The notes: generated by a model not told the origin, from the letters alone. A stretch of DNA of 64,000 bases from an uncultured Prevotellaceae bacterium (GCA_902800495.1 CADCET010000008.1:1-64000); one strand, 5' to 3'; shown: positions 9,406-19,698, counted from the first letter of the stretch. Numbers and translations are program-made.

Positions 9406-9444
9406 TAATACCAAGTTGTTTTTTAAACGATTATTAGAAAAGTT

Positions 9445-10395
9445 ATGAATATAGTAATACTTGACGGCTACACAGCCAACCCCGGCGATCTGTCATGGGA
9501 CGAGTTGGGGCAGATGGGCGAGCTGAAGGTCTATGACCGTACAAGTCCGCAGGAGACGGTAGCAAGGGCAGCAGAGGCTGACATCGTGCTGACGAACAAG
9601 GTGGTTATTGGCAAAGAGGAGATGGAACAGCTGCCTCGTCTGAAATACATCGGCGTATTGGCTACTGGCTATAACGTCGTGGACATTGAGGCGGCTCACG
9701 AACGTGGCATCACCGTGACCAACGTGCCAGCATATAGTACGGAGAGCGTCGTACAGATGGTGTTTGCCCATCTGCTGACGGTGACAAACCAGACGGGGCA
9801 TTATGCAGCCGAGAACCGTCAGGGACGATGGAGTAAGAACGCAGATTTCTGCTACTGGGATGCTCCTGTCCGTGAATTGGCTGGCAAGACGTTCGGCATC
9901 GTCGGGCTGGGTAATATCGGACTGCGTGTGGCGTTAGTAGCCCGTGCTTTCGGCATGAAGGTGAAGGCGTTTACGAGCAAGGTTGCCGAAACCCTGCCTG
10001 TCGGCATACAGAAAGCCGAACTGCAGGAGCTGTTCAGCACGTCGAATGTGATATCGTTACATTGTCCGCTAAATAGAGACACCCATCATCTGATTAACAA
10101 AGAGACCATCGGATGGATGAATGCCGAAACCATTCTCATCAACACAGGTCGTGGACCATTAGTGGACGATGCTGCTTTAGCTGAAGCACTGAAGGCAGGC
10201 CGTATACAGGCCTACTGTGCCGACGTGATGACCGAGGAACCGCCTAAGGCCGACAATCCGCTGCTGCCATTGCCGAATAGCTACATCACCCCTCACATAG
10301 CTTGGGCATCGACAGAAGCACGTGTCCGGTTGATTCAGGTGGCCGTCGACAATGTCCGCGCTTTTATTGACGGACATCCTCAGAACGTCGTATAA
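9445..10395 (+). CDS. D-2-hydroxyacid dehydrogenase, probably glycerate/hydroxypyruvate type
   Basis: A 316-residue NAD(P)-dependent cytoplasmic oxidoreductase. The Rossmann motif GLGNIG is at residues 154-159. The catalytic Arg lies in INTGRGPLVDD, the Glu in MTEEPP and the His in TPHIAWAS, all in the order of the family. The N-terminal half resembles glycerate dehydrogenases (HprA), which reduce hydroxypyruvate to D-glycerate; substrate is inferred from overall resemblance only. It is transcribed alone and convergent with an EamA transporter, with 2 bp between their stop codons. Confidence 0.85.
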   Translation: MNIVILDGYTANPGDLSWDELGQMGELKVYDRTSPQETVARAAEADIVLTNKVVIGKEEMEQLPRLKYIGVLATGYNVVDIEAAHERGITVTNVPAYSTESVVQMVFAHLLTVTNQTGHYAAENRQGRWSKNADFCYWDAPVRELAGKTFGIVGLGNIGLRVALVARAFGMKVKAFTSKVAETLPVGIQKAELQELFSTSNVISLHCPLNRDTHHLINKETIGWMNAETILINTGRGPLVDDAALAEALKAGRIQAYCADVMTEEPPKADNPLLPLPNSYITPHIAWASTEARVRLIQVAVDNVRAFIDGHPQNVV

Positions 10396-10397
10396 CG

Positions 10398-11327
10398 TCA
10401 CTTACCCTTATTGATGATATAGATGCCGGCCGTTGCGAGAGCTGCGGCCAACGCATATTTCATGTGGAACGGTTCGCTGAGGCAGAGGCAGGAGGTGACG
10501 GCGCCGACGACGGGAATGAGCGAGTTCCAGATGGCGACCTTCCCCACGGGGTTGCAAGTCAGCAGTTTGTTATAAAGCGTAAAGCCAACGGTGCTGATGG
10601 CGATGAGCATCAGCAGGATGACGATGCCGTAGACTGTAATATGGGGCAGCGAGCCGTCCATGAACAGTCCCGGTATGATGAGCAATGCACCACCGAAGGC
10701 CAGACTGTAGCCCGTTCCTACGAAGACGTCCACCCGCTTTCCGACACCCCGCGTCAACAGTCCGGCAAAAGCACCGCACAGGGCATTGATGATGATCATG
10801 CCGTCGCCCAGGAAGGTGAAAGCACCACTGTCCTTGCCGTCCATGTTTAAGGCGAGGATTCCGAGGAATCCAACTACGCATCCTATGATTTTGCGGACGG
10901 TCATCTTGTCGCTCTTGAAGAATAAGCAGGCTAAGATGACCAGTGTGAAGACACTCGTGGAGTTCAGAATAGCCGCACGAGCCCCTTGGCTGTGGGACAG
11001 GCCGATGTAGAAGGCAGCGTAGTGCAAGGTGGTGTTCAAAAGCGTGAAGAGCAATAAGAACAGGCTGGCCTCCATCTTTCCCTTTGGCAGATGAGGCTTG
11101 AAACTGAAGGCCCTGCCGGCCACGCTTGCAATGGTGAGGATGATGATGCCCGACAGACAGAACCTGATGCCTGCAAAAAGCATCTTGCTGCCCGTCATGT
11201 CCTGAGTTATCTGGAACTCGTCGAATCCTAACTTAATGAGCGGATAGGCCCATCCCCACATAAAAGCTGCCGTAAAGGCGAAAACGGCCACCCACGCAGG
11301 GCGTTGGAAAATACTCTTCATCGGCAT
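10398..11327 (-). CDS. EamA-type DMT-superfamily permease
   Basis: A 309-residue inner-membrane protein with about ten hydrophobic helices arranged as two EamA repeats. Family-like features are the first-helix WGWAYPLIKLG and the mid-helix ARAAILNSTSVF. Substrates of such exporters (amino acids, metabolites, sugars) cannot be predicted from sequence. It is the last gene of a closely spaced minus-strand run, starting 15 bp after the VTT-domain gene. Confidence 0.85.
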   Translation of the reverse strand: MPMKSIFQRPAWVAVFAFTAAFMWGWAYPLIKLGFDEFQITQDMTGSKMLFAGIRFCLSGIIILTIASVAGRAFSFKPHLPKGKMEASLFLLLFTLLNTTLHYAAFYIGLSHSQGARAAILNSTSVFTLVILACLFFKSDKMTVRKIIGCVVGFLGILALNMDGKDSGAFTFLGDGMIIINALCGAFAGLLTRGVGKRVDVFVGTGYSLAFGGALLIIPGLFMDGSLPHITVYGIVILLMLIAISTVGFTLYNKLLTCNPVGKVAIWNSLIPVVGAVTSCLCLSEPFHMKYALAAALATAGIYIINKGK

Positions 11328-11342
11328 GTACTCTTGTTTCGA

Positions 11343-11795
11343 TTACAGGAACAGGCCTGCGCCGTAGATGAGGATGAGGTAGCGGACGATTTTGCCGGCG
11401 GTGATGGCGAGGAAGGTGATAGGCAAGTTGGCACGCATCAGACCTAAGAGGATAGTGATGGCGCTGCCGATGACGGGCAGGAAGGCAAAGAAGCCCATGA
11501 GGGCACCGCGACCAGCCATGAACCGCTCGGCACGCTCCATATCGCGTGGTTTGACGTGCAGATAACGCTCGAACCACTCTGTCTTGCCCATGTGTCCCAC
11601 CCAATAGTTGAACATCGAGCCGAGGACGTTGCCGATAGTGCCGTAGAATGCCAGCCGCCAGGGGTCGAGGCCTGTAGCCATAAGTCCTACCATCACCGCT
11701 TCGCTGCTGAAAGGTAGGACGCTGCCGGCTAAGAGTGAGGCAATGAACATGCCTGTATAGCCGTAGCCCGTTAGAAACTCAATGATGGCATCCAT
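11343..11795 (-). CDS. YqaA-type small DedA/VTT-domain membrane protein
   Basis: A 150-residue membrane protein with the SNARE-associated (VTT) fold. It carries the typical GSVLPFSSEAVMVG near residue 24, GNVLGSMFNYWVGH near 55 and the FLPVIGSAITILLGLMRA loop near 105. The size and sequence match the YqaA subgroup, whose larger relatives act in membrane lipid flipping or homeostasis. Its start overlaps the end of the upstream membrane-protein gene by 25 bp, indicating translational coupling. Confidence 0.88.
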   Translation of the reverse strand: MDAIIEFLTGYGYTGMFIASLLAGSVLPFSSEAVMVGLMATGLDPWRLAFYGTIGNVLGSMFNYWVGHMGKTEWFERYLHVKPRDMERAERFMAGRGALMGFFAFLPVIGSAITILLGLMRANLPITFLAITAGKIVRYLILIYGAGLFL

Positions 11796-12712
11796 AGGTT
11801 GAGGGCAGTCAGAATGAGTGCCGTTGCGCAGATAACGTAGAAAGCGATGTTCGTGTAGCGGGTTCTGGTGAGTGTCACAAAGTGGCCTATCAGCGGCGCT
11901 GTATTAATGATGAGCTGCCCCAGCAGTATGTCGAAATGCTGTGGCAGCACGAAGAAGGCCACCATGCTGAGCACCGTCATCAGCGTGAAGAACCCATAGA
12001 GTTGGCGTATGCGTATGCGGTCGGCCGAGCTGTTACGCCAGAAGTGGATCATGCCGGTAATGGCCAGCAAGGCGGTAAAAAGTGCCGTCAGCACCTGAGG
12101 GGTTGTCAGATGACTGTAGTCGATGGCAGGCTGAATGTCAGTTAGAGTGGCAAGGTGTGCCATGAGGACGTGGCGTTGCCCCTGATAGATGATGATGGGC
12201 ATGAACAGCCAGTAAGGCGTGATGATGCCGATGATGGAGGCGGCGAGCGTGCGCCAACTGAGCGACGACAGGTGGACGAACATACAGATCCAGAAGATGG
12301 GCACTATCCAGAGCACCTTGACAAAGGCGGCGCTGGCCAGACCGAGGCAGACGAAGGCGTAGAACGTAAGGCCCGCCGCCTGCTTGTCCTGATAGGTATG
12401 GAACAGAAAGACGTAGAAGGCCGTGAGGCAGAGCGTGAAGAAAGCACCTGAGAATGAGCTGAAAAGGAAGTTGGCGGCACACGTCAGAATGACAAAGGAA
12501 CAGGAGATGGTACGGCTGTAGACGCGAATCAGGGCGTTGCTGTTGTTCAGCACCACCATCAGATATGTCGATAGTAGAAAGCACGCAAACTGTAGCCACA
12601 GCTGTTGCTGCAGCAGTCCGCCAGCAAGCCAGACGGCGATGGCATAGACCATCACCGCCGACAGTGTAAGACGGCTCTCCGCCACACGATTCTGTGTGCG
12701 CTTGATTTTCAT
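11771..12712 (-). CDS. Conserved polytopic membrane protein of unknown function
   Basis: A 313-residue protein with a basic N-terminus (MKIKRTQNR) and about nine hydrophobic segments. I do not recognise a functional motif; the composition recalls Bacteroidetes membrane proteins found beside DedA/YqaA and purD genes. It starts immediately after the purD stop codon and overlaps the YqaA gene by 25 bp, so it is certainly translated within this operon. No function is proposed. Confidence 0.75.
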   Translation of the reverse strand: MKIKRTQNRVAESRLTLSAVMVYAIAVWLAGGLLQQQLWLQFACFLLSTYLMVVLNNSNALIRVYSRTISCSFVILTCAANFLFSSFSGAFFTLCLTAFYVFLFHTYQDKQAAGLTFYAFVCLGLASAAFVKVLWIVPIFWICMFVHLSSLSWRTLAASIIGIITPYWLFMPIIIYQGQRHVLMAHLATLTDIQPAIDYSHLTTPQVLTALFTALLAITGMIHFWRNSSADRIRIRQLYGFFTLMTVLSMVAFFVLPQHFDILLGQLIINTAPLIGHFVTLTRTRYTNIAFYVICATALILTALNLWMPSLSF

Positions 12713-13999
12713 TTACAGGTCCTGACCGATGTCGCGACGGAAATACTTGTCGGTAAACTGGATTTTCTGAGCTTCGGTGAATGACTTCTGCAAGGCTTTG
12801 GCCTTGTCCTCGCCGTAGGAAGAAACAGCGATGACGCGTCCACCGTTGGTCACCACCTCGCCATCCTTCAGTGCTGTACCGGCGTGGAAGACAATACTGC
12901 CCTCTACCTGATCGATGCCCGTGATGGGGTAGCCCTTCTTGTAAGCCTCGGGGTAGCCGCCGGATACCAGCATGACGCAGACGGCAGCGCGCTCGTCCTG
13001 CTCGATGGGATGCTGGTCGAGGTTGCCCTCTGCCACACCCTCGAACAGGTCGACGATGTCGCTCTTCAGACGCAGCATGACGGTCTCCGTCTCTGGGTCG
13101 CCCATGCGGCAGTTGTATTCAATGACGTAGGGCTCTGGCTCTGCGCTTGGCGTATTGGTGCGGTTGATCAGTCCGAAGAAGATAAAACCCTTGTAGTCAA
13201 TGCCTTCTGCTGCCAGTCCCTCGACGGTAGGACGGATGATGTGGTCTTCCACCTTCTGCATCCACTCCTTCGTGGCGAAGGGAACAGGTGAGACGCTGCC
13301 CATGCCGCCGGTGTTCAGACCCGTGTCGTGCTCGCCGATACGCTTGTAGTCCTTAGCCTCGGGCAGAATCTTGTAGTTCTTACCGTCGGTCAGCACGAAC
13401 ACGGAGCACTCAATGCCGCTCATGAACTCCTCGATGACGACACGGCTGGAGGCGTTGCCGAACATACCGCCGAGCATTTCCTTCAGTTCCTTCTTGGCTT
13501 CGTCCAGTGTAGGCAGGATAAGTACGCCTTTGCCTGCGCAGAGGCCGTCGGCTTTCAGCACGTAGGGGGCTTCGAGGGTTTCCAAGAAGGCCAAACCTTC
13601 TTGCACGTGTTCGCCGTCGAAGGTCTCGTAGCGGGCGGTAGGGATGTTGTGGCGCTGCATGAAAGCCTTGGCGAAGTCCTTCGAGCCTTCGAGCACGGCA
13701 CCAGCCTTCGATGGGCCGATGACGGGGATGTTCTTCGTGCGCTCGTCCTGCTTCAGGTTGTCGTAGATACCCTTTACCAACGGGTCCTCAGGACCAACGA
13801 CCACCATATTTATTTTGTTGTCGACGACAAACTGCTTGATGGCCTCGAAATCGTCAGCCTTGATGGCCACATTCTCTCCACAATTGCTGGTGCCAGCGTT
13901 GCCTGGGGCAATGTAAAGTTTCTCACACTTCTCTGACTGGGCAATCTTCCATGCCAAGGCGTGCTCGCGGCCGCCGCTGCCTAAAAGTAATATTTTCAT
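12713..13999 (-). CDS. purD: Phosphoribosylamine-glycine ligase
   Basis: A 428-residue ATP-grasp enzyme of purine synthesis that joins 5-phosphoribosylamine and glycine to form GAR. The N-terminus [15 protein letters not shown] is diagnostic. [16 protein letters not shown] near residue 145 and the metal-binding [11 protein letters not shown] near residue 300 are in place, and the length is normal. It lies between the S9 peptidase and a membrane-protein gene on the same strand. The 44-bp gap upstream is filled with a 10-bp repeat (14010-14041), while the downstream gene abuts directly. Confidence 0.97.
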   Translation of the reverse strand: MKILLLGSGGREHALAWKIAQSEKCEKLYIAPGNAGTSNCGENVAIKADDFEAIKQFVVDNKINMVVVGPEDPLVKGIYDNLKQDERTKNIPVIGPSKAGAVLEGSKDFAKAFMQRHNIPTARYETFDGEHVQEGLAFLETLEAPYVLKADGLCAGKGVLILPTLDEAKKELKEMLGGMFGNASSRVVIEEFMSGIECSVFVLTDGKNYKILPEAKDYKRIGEHDTGLNTGGMGSVSPVPFATKEWMQKVEDHIIRPTVEGLAAEGIDYKGFIFFGLINRTNTPSAEPEPYVIEYNCRMGDPETETVMLRLKSDIVDLFEGVAEGNLDQHPIEQDERAAVCVMLVSGGYPEAYKKGYPITGIDQVEGSIVFHAGTALKDGEVVTNGGRVIAVSSYGEDKAKALQKSFTEAQKIQFTDKYFRRDIGQDL

Positions 14000-14009
14000 A
14001 TCGTTTGTT

Positions 14010-14041
14010 TTATGGGTCTTATGGGTCTTATGGGACTTATG
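14010..14041. repeat. Decamer repeat, TTATGGGTCT family, copy 1
   Basis: Three copies of a 10-bp unit (TTATGGGTCT, last one TTATGGGACT) occupy the gap between the stop of the S9 peptidase and the start of purD. Related arrays are at 27505-27606 and 39901-39938. Confidence 0.6.
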
Positions 14042-14043
14042 AA

Positions 14044-16197
14044 TTATTTCAAGTAGTCCTCAAAATACTGTGTGATGCGCTCATGCAGATGGACGCTGGC
14101 ATGACCGCGCATATTATGCTCCTCGCCGGGGTAGGCGAAGAAGTCGGGCTGTGTGCCGGCCTTGATGCAGGCATCAAGGAACGACAGACAGTGCTGGGGT
14201 ACGACGGTCGGGTCGTTATAGCCCGTGATAATCTGGAGCTTGCCCTTCAGGTTGCCTGCCTTGCTGATGAGGCTCGTCTTGGCATAGCCCTCGGCATTGT
14301 TCTCTGGTGTGCCCATATAGCGTTCGCCGTACATCACCTCGTACCACTTCCAATCGATGACGGGACCGCCTGCCACGCCTACCTTGAATACGTCGGGGTA
14401 GTTCGTCATCAGCGAGATGGTCATGAAACCACCGAACGACCAGCCGTGGACGCCTAAGCGGTTCATATCGACGTAGGGTAGGGTGCGCAGGTAGTCAACA
14501 CCATTCATCTGGTCCTGCATCTCTATCTGTCCTAACTGGTGGAAGGTGGCCTGCTCGAAGTCGCGCCCACGATGCTGGCTGCCCCGGTTGTCGAGGATGA
14601 AGACGATATAGCCTTTCTGTGCCATATACGTCTCCCACGGGCGGCTGGCCCAGTGCCAGGAAGCCTGCACATTGTTGGCGTGTGGACCGCCGTAGACGTA
14701 GACCACCGTCGGGTACTTCTTGTCAGGGTTGAAGTCGGCGGGCTTCACCATTCTATAATAAAGGTCGGTCTGGCCGTCGGCTGCCTTGATGATGCCGCAC
14801 TCGAAGATGGGCTGCTGATAGCCGGCCCACGGGTCGTCGGCGTCTAAAATATTTTGCCTTGTGCATTGTGAATTGTGCATTGAAACGACGTCGATAACGC
14901 GTGGTCTTGTTGGCGTGGAGTATCTGTCAATGAGGAGATTGCCTGACGATGACAGTACGCCGTTATGTACGCCGTCCACCGTCTCTAACTGCTTGACAAG
15001 TCCCGTCATACTGACGCTGTAGAGGCGATGGTGCAGGGGATGCTCTTTGTTGGCCTTGATGACGATGCTCTTCTGTTTCTTGTTGAAACCTAATACGTCC
15101 ATGACCACCCACGGCCCACTGGTCAGCTGGCGAAGCAGTTTTCCGTCCTTATTATATAAATAAAGGTGGTTATAACCGTCGCGCTGGCTCTGCATGATGA
15201 ATTTCGTGTTGTCCCAAGGCAGGAACATGATGGGGTGCAGCGGCTCCACATACTTGTCCGACGTCTCGCGGTAAAGCTCGGCTATGCGGTCGCCCGTCTC
15301 AGCGTTGTAACTGACGAGGCGACAGTCGTTCTGACCGCGGTTCAACTCGAACATATAGACGGTCTTTGAGTCGGGACTCCATGCGATGTTCGTAAAATAG
15401 CGGTCGGTAGGGTCGCCTGCCTTCAGATAAACAGTCTTGTCTGCGGCTATGTCATAGACGCCTACCGTCACCTTGTGCGAGGTCATGCCTGCCATCGGGT
15501 ATTTGTCGGGCTCGTAAGCGGCAGAGCGTGGGAAGATGTTCACCTGTGGGTAGTCAGTCACCATGCTCTGATCCATGCGGTAGAAAGCCAGACGCTGACC
15601 GTCGGGGCTCCAGAAGGTGCCCTTCTCGATGCCGAACTCATTGCGGTGTACACTCTGGCCGTAGACGATCTCGCGACTGCCGTCGGTCGTCAGCTGGCGC
15701 TTTTTGCCCTGACCGTCGACAACGCAGAGCTGATTCTCCTCAACGTAGGCCGTTGCCCGTGAGACGCTGTTCCAGTCGTTGGCCGTCTGACCTGAGATGC
15801 TGTCCTGCCACACCACCTTCTTTGCCTTGAAATCCACGAGGATGAAGGCTTTCTTGTTGCCGACAGCCACCAAAGGCTTGTCAGGGTAGGGGAAGGAGGC
15901 GTTCATCAGGTGACGCACATAGCGGTTGGCTTCTTCGTCGCTCTCAGCCCATTTGTTGATGTCGTCGAGGGTAAAGAGCAACGTCTTTTTTCCCGTCTTC
16001 GTATCAACGAGGTGACACTCCTCGACATCGGTCTGCACCAACTGGTCGCCCCACCATGTGAGCCACATGTTCTTGGGCTGCATGTTGTGGTAGTTCGTGC
16101 CGCCGAAGTTCAGGTCTTCCAGGGTGAAAAGCTTTTCCTGAGCCATAATGGGGAGTGAGATGAGGGCGAGTAGGGTGATGAGTGTCTTAATCTTCAT
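14044..16197 (-). CDS. Dipeptidyl-peptidase IV-like S9 serine peptidase, exported
   Basis: A 717-residue protein starting [20 protein letters not shown], a signal peptide. An N-terminal beta-propeller (DPPIV_N) and C-terminal alpha/beta-hydrolase follow. The triad can be placed at Ser587 in GWSFGG, Asp662 in GYNDP and His694 (or His699) in EEHNMRGH. It probably removes N-terminal dipeptides from peptides in the periplasm. The open frame runs 76 codons further upstream, but that part lies inside the methyltransferase gene in another frame and lacks an export signal; the chosen start gives an 11-bp overlap. A stretch at 14861-14882 is an intergenic-type AATTGTG repeat translated as [10 protein letters not shown]. 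Confidence 0.92.
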   Translation of the reverse strand: MKIKTLITLLALISLPIMAQEKLFTLEDLNFGGTNYHNMQPKNMWLTWWGDQLVQTDVEECHLVDTKTGKKTLLFTLDDINKWAESDEEANRYVRHLMNASFPYPDKPLVAVGNKKAFILVDFKAKKVVWQDSISGQTANDWNSVSRATAYVEENQLCVVDGQGKKRQLTTDGSREIVYGQSVHRNEFGIEKGTFWSPDGQRLAFYRMDQSMVTDYPQVNIFPRSAAYEPDKYPMAGMTSHKVTVGVYDIAADKTVYLKAGDPTDRYFTNIAWSPDSKTVYMFELNRGQNDCRLVSYNAETGDRIAELYRETSDKYVEPLHPIMFLPWDNTKFIMQSQRDGYNHLYLYNKDGKLLRQLTSGPWVVMDVLGFNKKQKSIVIKANKEHPLHHRLYSVSMTGLVKQLETVDGVHNGVLSSSGNLLIDRYSTPTRPRVIDVVSMHNSQCTRQNILDADDPWAGYQQPIFECGIIKAADGQTDLYYRMVKPADFNPDKKYPTVVYVYGGPHANNVQASWHWASRPWETYMAQKGYIVFILDNRGSQHRGRDFEQATFHQLGQIEMQDQMNGVDYLRTLPYVDMNRLGVHGWSFGGFMTISLMTNYPDVFKVGVAGGPVIDWKWYEVMYGERYMGTPENNAEGYAKTSLISKAGNLKGKLQIITGYNDPTVVPQHCLSFLDACIKAGTQPDFFAYPGEEHNMRGHASVHLHERITQYFEDYLK

Positions 16198-17650
16198 CGT
16201 CGTCGAATCTGTTACGTCTCTTAAAAGGTTTGCCTGACTTCCCTTGGAAGCCGCCTTTGCCTGGCTTTCCTTGGAATCCACCCTTGCCAGACCTTCCTTG
16301 GAACTCTGATTTCCCGGATTTCCCGCCGCGCTTGTTGTCGAAGACATCGTGGCGGTGGAAGGTGAACGAACGGATGTCGGCATCCTCATTCTGTTCCTGT
16401 TCCTCCAAGCGCTGCTTAAACTCACGGTTTTTCTTGAAACGGTGCTTTTCGGCCATCTGGCGCTTCTCGTCGTCGGTCTTGACGGCTCCGCCTTCTGAGC
16501 GGAAGACCTTCATCTTGCCGTCAAACATCTGGTACTTGCGGAACTCGCACTCCAAGGAACCATTGTAGAGGGGTATCTTGATCGAAGGCTTCAGACCAAT
16601 CTGGTCGAAGCATTCCTCGCGGTAGCTCAGCACCCAGGCGTCGTTGCCCGTGAACTCGTGCTTCAGGCGTTCGCCAATCATACGGTAGGTGCCTAACAGG
16701 TCGGGCGTCGAGATGCGCTCGCCGTATGGCGGGTTGGTCACGATGATGCTCTTCTCTGCCGGTTGCTTGAAGTTCTTGAAGTCCTGCTGCTCAATGGTGA
16801 TGCTGCTGGTCAGTCCTGCCGCCTGAACGTTATGGCGTGCGGTGTTCACTGCCTTCGGGTCGATGTCGTAACCATAGAAATGGCACTTGACATCCTCGTT
16901 CTCGTTCTCTTCGCAGTCATTGTAGATGCGGTCGAAGAGTTCGGCATCGAAGTCGGGCCACTTCTCGAAGGCATATTCCTTGCGGAACAAGCCCGGCGCC
17001 ATGTTGTGGGCGATGAGGGCTGCCTCGATGAGCAGTGTGCCAGAGCCGCACATAGGGTCTATGAAGTCGGTCTCGCCCTTCCAGCCTGTCATCAGGATCA
17101 TGCCTGCAGCCAGCACCTCGTTCAGCGGGGCCTCCATCGTTTCCTGACGGTAGCCTCGGCGGTGCAGCGACTCACCGCTGCTGTCGAGCGACAGCGTACA
17201 CTTGTCCTCGGCGATATGGATGTTCAGACGGATGTCGGGGTTAGCCACCGAGATATTGGGACGACTGCCCGTCTTCTCGCGGAACTGGTCGACGATGGCA
17301 TCCTTCACCTTGTAACTGACGAACTTCGAGTGGCGGAACTCTTCGGAGAAGACGACAGCGTCGACGGCGAACGTCTTATCGTTGTCTAAATACTCCGTCC
17401 AGTCCGTCTTGCGGATCTCCTCATAGACGTCGTCGGCACTCTTGGCCTTGAAATGACGGATGGGTTTCAGAATCTTGATAGCAGTGTGTAGTTGGAAGTT
17501 AGCACGGTACAGCATCTCCTTATCACCTTTGAACGACACCATGCGTCGTCCTATCTGTACGTCAATAGCCCCCAACCGGGTCAGTTCTTTCGCCAATACA
17601 GGCTCTAAGCCCATGAATGTTTTGGCGATGATTTCAAATGTTTGTTCCAT
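16187..17650 (-). CDS. RlmL/YcbY-type 23S rRNA guanine-N2 methyltransferase with basic tail
   Basis: A 487-residue protein with an N-terminal THUMP domain (about residues 45-155) and a UPF0020 methyltransferase domain. The SAM-site motif is IDPMCGSGTLLIEAALIA and the catalytic motif is TNPPYGER. It corresponds to the G2445-modifying part of RlmL. The last 60 or so residues are a disordered Lys/Arg/Gly tail with repeated GKGGFQGK-like units ending in RFDDDED, plausibly for RNA binding. The start is ATG 17650, downstream of a TAACTTTG box at 17680-17687. It is the first gene of a run reaching to 10398. Confidence 0.9.
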   Translation of the reverse strand: MEQTFEIIAKTFMGLEPVLAKELTRLGAIDVQIGRRMVSFKGDKEMLYRANFQLHTAIKILKPIRHFKAKSADDVYEEIRKTDWTEYLDNDKTFAVDAVVFSEEFRHSKFVSYKVKDAIVDQFREKTGSRPNISVANPDIRLNIHIAEDKCTLSLDSSGESLHRRGYRQETMEAPLNEVLAAGMILMTGWKGETDFIDPMCGSGTLLIEAALIAHNMAPGLFRKEYAFEKWPDFDAELFDRIYNDCEENENEDVKCHFYGYDIDPKAVNTARHNVQAAGLTSSITIEQQDFKNFKQPAEKSIIVTNPPYGERISTPDLLGTYRMIGERLKHEFTGNDAWVLSYREECFDQIGLKPSIKIPLYNGSLECEFRKYQMFDGKMKVFRSEGGAVKTDDEKRQMAEKHRFKKNREFKQRLEEQEQNEDADIRSFTFHRHDVFDNKRGGKSGKSEFQGRSGKGGFQGKPGKGGFQGKSGKPFKRRNRFDDDED

Positions 17651-17679
17651 TAAATGTCTTAAAAATACTTTTCGGGGTG

Positions 17680-17687
17680 CAAAGTTA
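17680..17687 (-). promoter_or_regulatory. -7 promoter box of the methyltransferase-led operon
   Basis: Minus-strand TAACTTTG, 29 bp upstream of the start codon at 17650. It is the only such box seen for the run of genes to 10398. Confidence 0.6.
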
Positions 17688-17751
17688 CAGTAAAAACGAG
17701 ATAAAAACAAAATATTTCGCGTTTTTATTTCCACATTCGAAAATAATTGTG

Positions 17752-17759
17752 TAACTTTG
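17752..17759 (+). promoter_or_regulatory. -7 promoter box of the sensor kinase gene
   Basis: TAACTTTG only 5 nt before the ATG at 17765, implying a leaderless or nearly leaderless mRNA. Confidence 0.55.
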
Positions 17760-17764
17760 CGCTG

Positions 17765-19015
17765 ATGTTTGAAGTTTTTTTAGTAGCACAGCAAGGAGCG
17801 ATAGGCACAGAAGTGCTGGTATGGATAGTGGGAACCATCCTGCTACTCTCTTGTGTTGCGCTGTTTTTCCACCAGAGTCAGATAGGTAAGGAGTTGGAGT
17901 CGGAGTTGGCTCAGCTGGAGAAAGTGCAGAAGCATAATATAGAATATGAGTTTGTGCTGAAGGCTATGAGACTCTGTACCTGGCACATTGATGCCGAGGC
18001 GCGCACCATCACCTATGATAATGACTATCGTGGCAAGAATGACAATGTCGTGCCGCCGCCCGATAGTCCTATTGACAATCTTTATGATTTTGTGGCACTG
18101 AGTGACAGACCGCGGTTCATGAAGTCCGTGGATGACCTCTTAGCCGGGCGGACGGAGGATTTTCACGAGGTATGCCAGATATTGGTGCCGCACAGTGACA
18201 AAACCTATTGGGCCGAGAGCTATGCTACGGTGGCTGCCCGTAATGACGAGGGACTGCCGAAGACCATTGTCGGCACGTCGATGCGTGTGGACGAACGTAA
18301 GATGATGGAGACGGCCCTGATGGAAGCCCGAAACAGGGCTGAGGAGAGTGACCGGCTGAAGTCGGCTTTCATTGCTAACATGAGTCACGAGATACGTACG
18401 CCGCTGAATGCCATCATCGGCTTTACCAGTGTACTGCCCGACGTGCAGGGCGACGAGGAGCGCCGTGAACTGATTAACCTGATACAAGAGAACAACCAGA
18501 AGTTGCTGACCATCATCAACGATGTGATGAATATCTCGAAGATTGAGTCGGGTAAGGAGCAACTGGTGATGTCTACCTTTGAGTTGAACAGCACACTGCA
18601 GTCGCTGACCGACACCTTTGTGCCTCGTGTACAAGGCGATGTAAAACTGTCGACAACGTTTGCCAAGAGCAGTCTGAACGTGACGACCGATCTGAGCCGT
18701 CTGACGGAGGTGATGAACCATCTGTTGGCCAATGCCGTGAAGTTTACCATGCAGGGCAGTATCACCGTAGGCTACGACGAACCGGCAGGCAAGCGCTTGC
18801 GCATCTGGGTTCGTGATACAGGTAAGGGTATCGCCCCCGAGCATCATGAGCGCATTTTCGAACGCTTCTTCAAGGTCGACGAGTACATCCCTGGAGCTGG
18901 CTTGGGCTTGAGTATCTGTCGCACGATGGCCTACAGTCTTGGCGGCGATGTCGGTGTGGAGTCGACGCTTGGCGAAGGCTCAACGTTCTGGTTTGAGATT
19001 CCCGTGAAGTCTTAG
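17765..19015 (+). CDS. Membrane-anchored sensor histidine kinase with PAS-like domain
   Basis: A 416-residue kinase. One N-terminal membrane helix (about residues 15-35) and a short coiled segment precede a PAS-like domain (about 55-180). The HisKA domain carries the phospho-accepting His208 in NMSHEIRTPLNAI. The HATPase domain shows N box NHLLANAVKF, G1 DTGKGIAP and G2 GLGLSICR. It lacks a large periplasmic sensor, so the signal is probably cytoplasmic or membrane-derived. The start is the ATG 5 nt after a promoter box; the longer frame would begin inside the promoter. No response regulator is adjacent. Its stop overlaps the convergent cytidylyltransferase gene by 4 bp. Confidence 0.9.
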   Translation: MFEVFLVAQQGAIGTEVLVWIVGTILLLSCVALFFHQSQIGKELESELAQLEKVQKHNIEYEFVLKAMRLCTWHIDAEARTITYDNDYRGKNDNVVPPPDSPIDNLYDFVALSDRPRFMKSVDDLLAGRTEDFHEVCQILVPHSDKTYWAESYATVAARNDEGLPKTIVGTSMRVDERKMMETALMEARNRAEESDRLKSAFIANMSHEIRTPLNAIIGFTSVLPDVQGDEERRELINLIQENNQKLLTIINDVMNISKIESGKEQLVMSTFELNSTLQSLTDTFVPRVQGDVKLSTTFAKSSLNVTTDLSRLTEVMNHLLANAVKFTMQGSITVGYDEPAGKRLRIWVRDTGKGIAPEHHERIFERFFKVDEYIPGAGLGLSICRTMAYSLGGDVGVESTLGEGSTFWFEIPVKS

Positions 19016-19674
19016 CGTCCTGTTTTCCGTCCGTCGAGTAGCATCTGCAGACGGGCAAAATCTTCTGGATACGTCAGTTTTTCGAAATAAGGGGCATCGA
19101 AGTCGAGATACACTTTCGATGTCGGCGGCAGTTGCTGTATCGACTCCGTCAACGGTGAGTCGGCACGGAAATACCGGTCGAGAAGACTGAAGCGGAATCC
19201 TTCAGGTGCGTTCATCGTGTAGTATTCCTCCCGATTGACCACCCACTCGCCGTAACGCCCTAAACTGTCGGTAATCTTGCGCGCACAGGCCACAGCATCG
19301 TATTCGTCGAGTAGCGTGAAGAACTTGTCGAGCAACGCTCCTGTGACCGTCGGACGGACAGCATCGACCACCAACAGCTTCTCGCACGCCGAGTGTGTAC
19401 CGATATAGTCGATTCCATGGCGCTTGGTGACATTCAGCTCCGGGCCGCTATCGGCTACGTCGACACCGTATCTTCTCGTCAGTTCGTCATGATAACGGCT
19501 GTCGGCCACGACGACGATGGCATCGGCCTGCCGACACTCGCGGCAAGCCTCGATGACGTAGGAGATGACCTGACGCCCGTCAATCTCGACATACTGCTTG
19601 GGAACGGAGGCACCAAACCGTGCCCCGACGCCCCCAGAGGTAATCATGATGATATTCCTGTCCGTCGTTTTCAT
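19012..19674 (-). CDS. IspD-like cytidylyltransferase, candidate inositol-phosphate cytidylyltransferase
   Basis: A 220-residue nucleotidyltransferase with the IspD/TarI signature GGVGARFGASVPKQY near residues 13-27. Such enzymes transfer CMP from CTP to a polyol phosphate, giving a CDP-activated product. The neighbours, a divergent CDP-alcohol phosphatidyltransferase and inositol-3-phosphate synthase, suggest that the acceptor is inositol-1-phosphate rather than methylerythritol phosphate. That is inference from context; a true IspD or a ribitol/glycerol-phosphate enzyme are alternatives. The start is ATG 19674, because the longer TTG-initiated frame would start inside the promoter box at 19699-19706. 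Confidence 0.8.
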   Translation of the reverse strand: MKTTDRNIIMITSGGVGARFGASVPKQYVEIDGRQVISYVIEACRECRQADAIVVVADSRYHDELTRRYGVDVADSGPELNVTKRHGIDYIGTHSACEKLLVVDAVRPTVTGALLDKFFTLLDEYDAVACARKITDSLGRYGEWVVNREEYYTMNAPEGFRFSLLDRYFRADSPLTESIQQLPPTSKVYLDFDAPYFEKLTYPEDFARLQMLLDGRKTGR

Positions 19675-19698
19675 ACTTGCGTGTATTGATTCAACGGA

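Noticed and set aside
16198..16425. 76-codon N-terminal extension of the S9 peptidase
   Set aside because: It lies within the methyltransferase gene's repetitive tail in another frame; the signal peptide starts at 16197.
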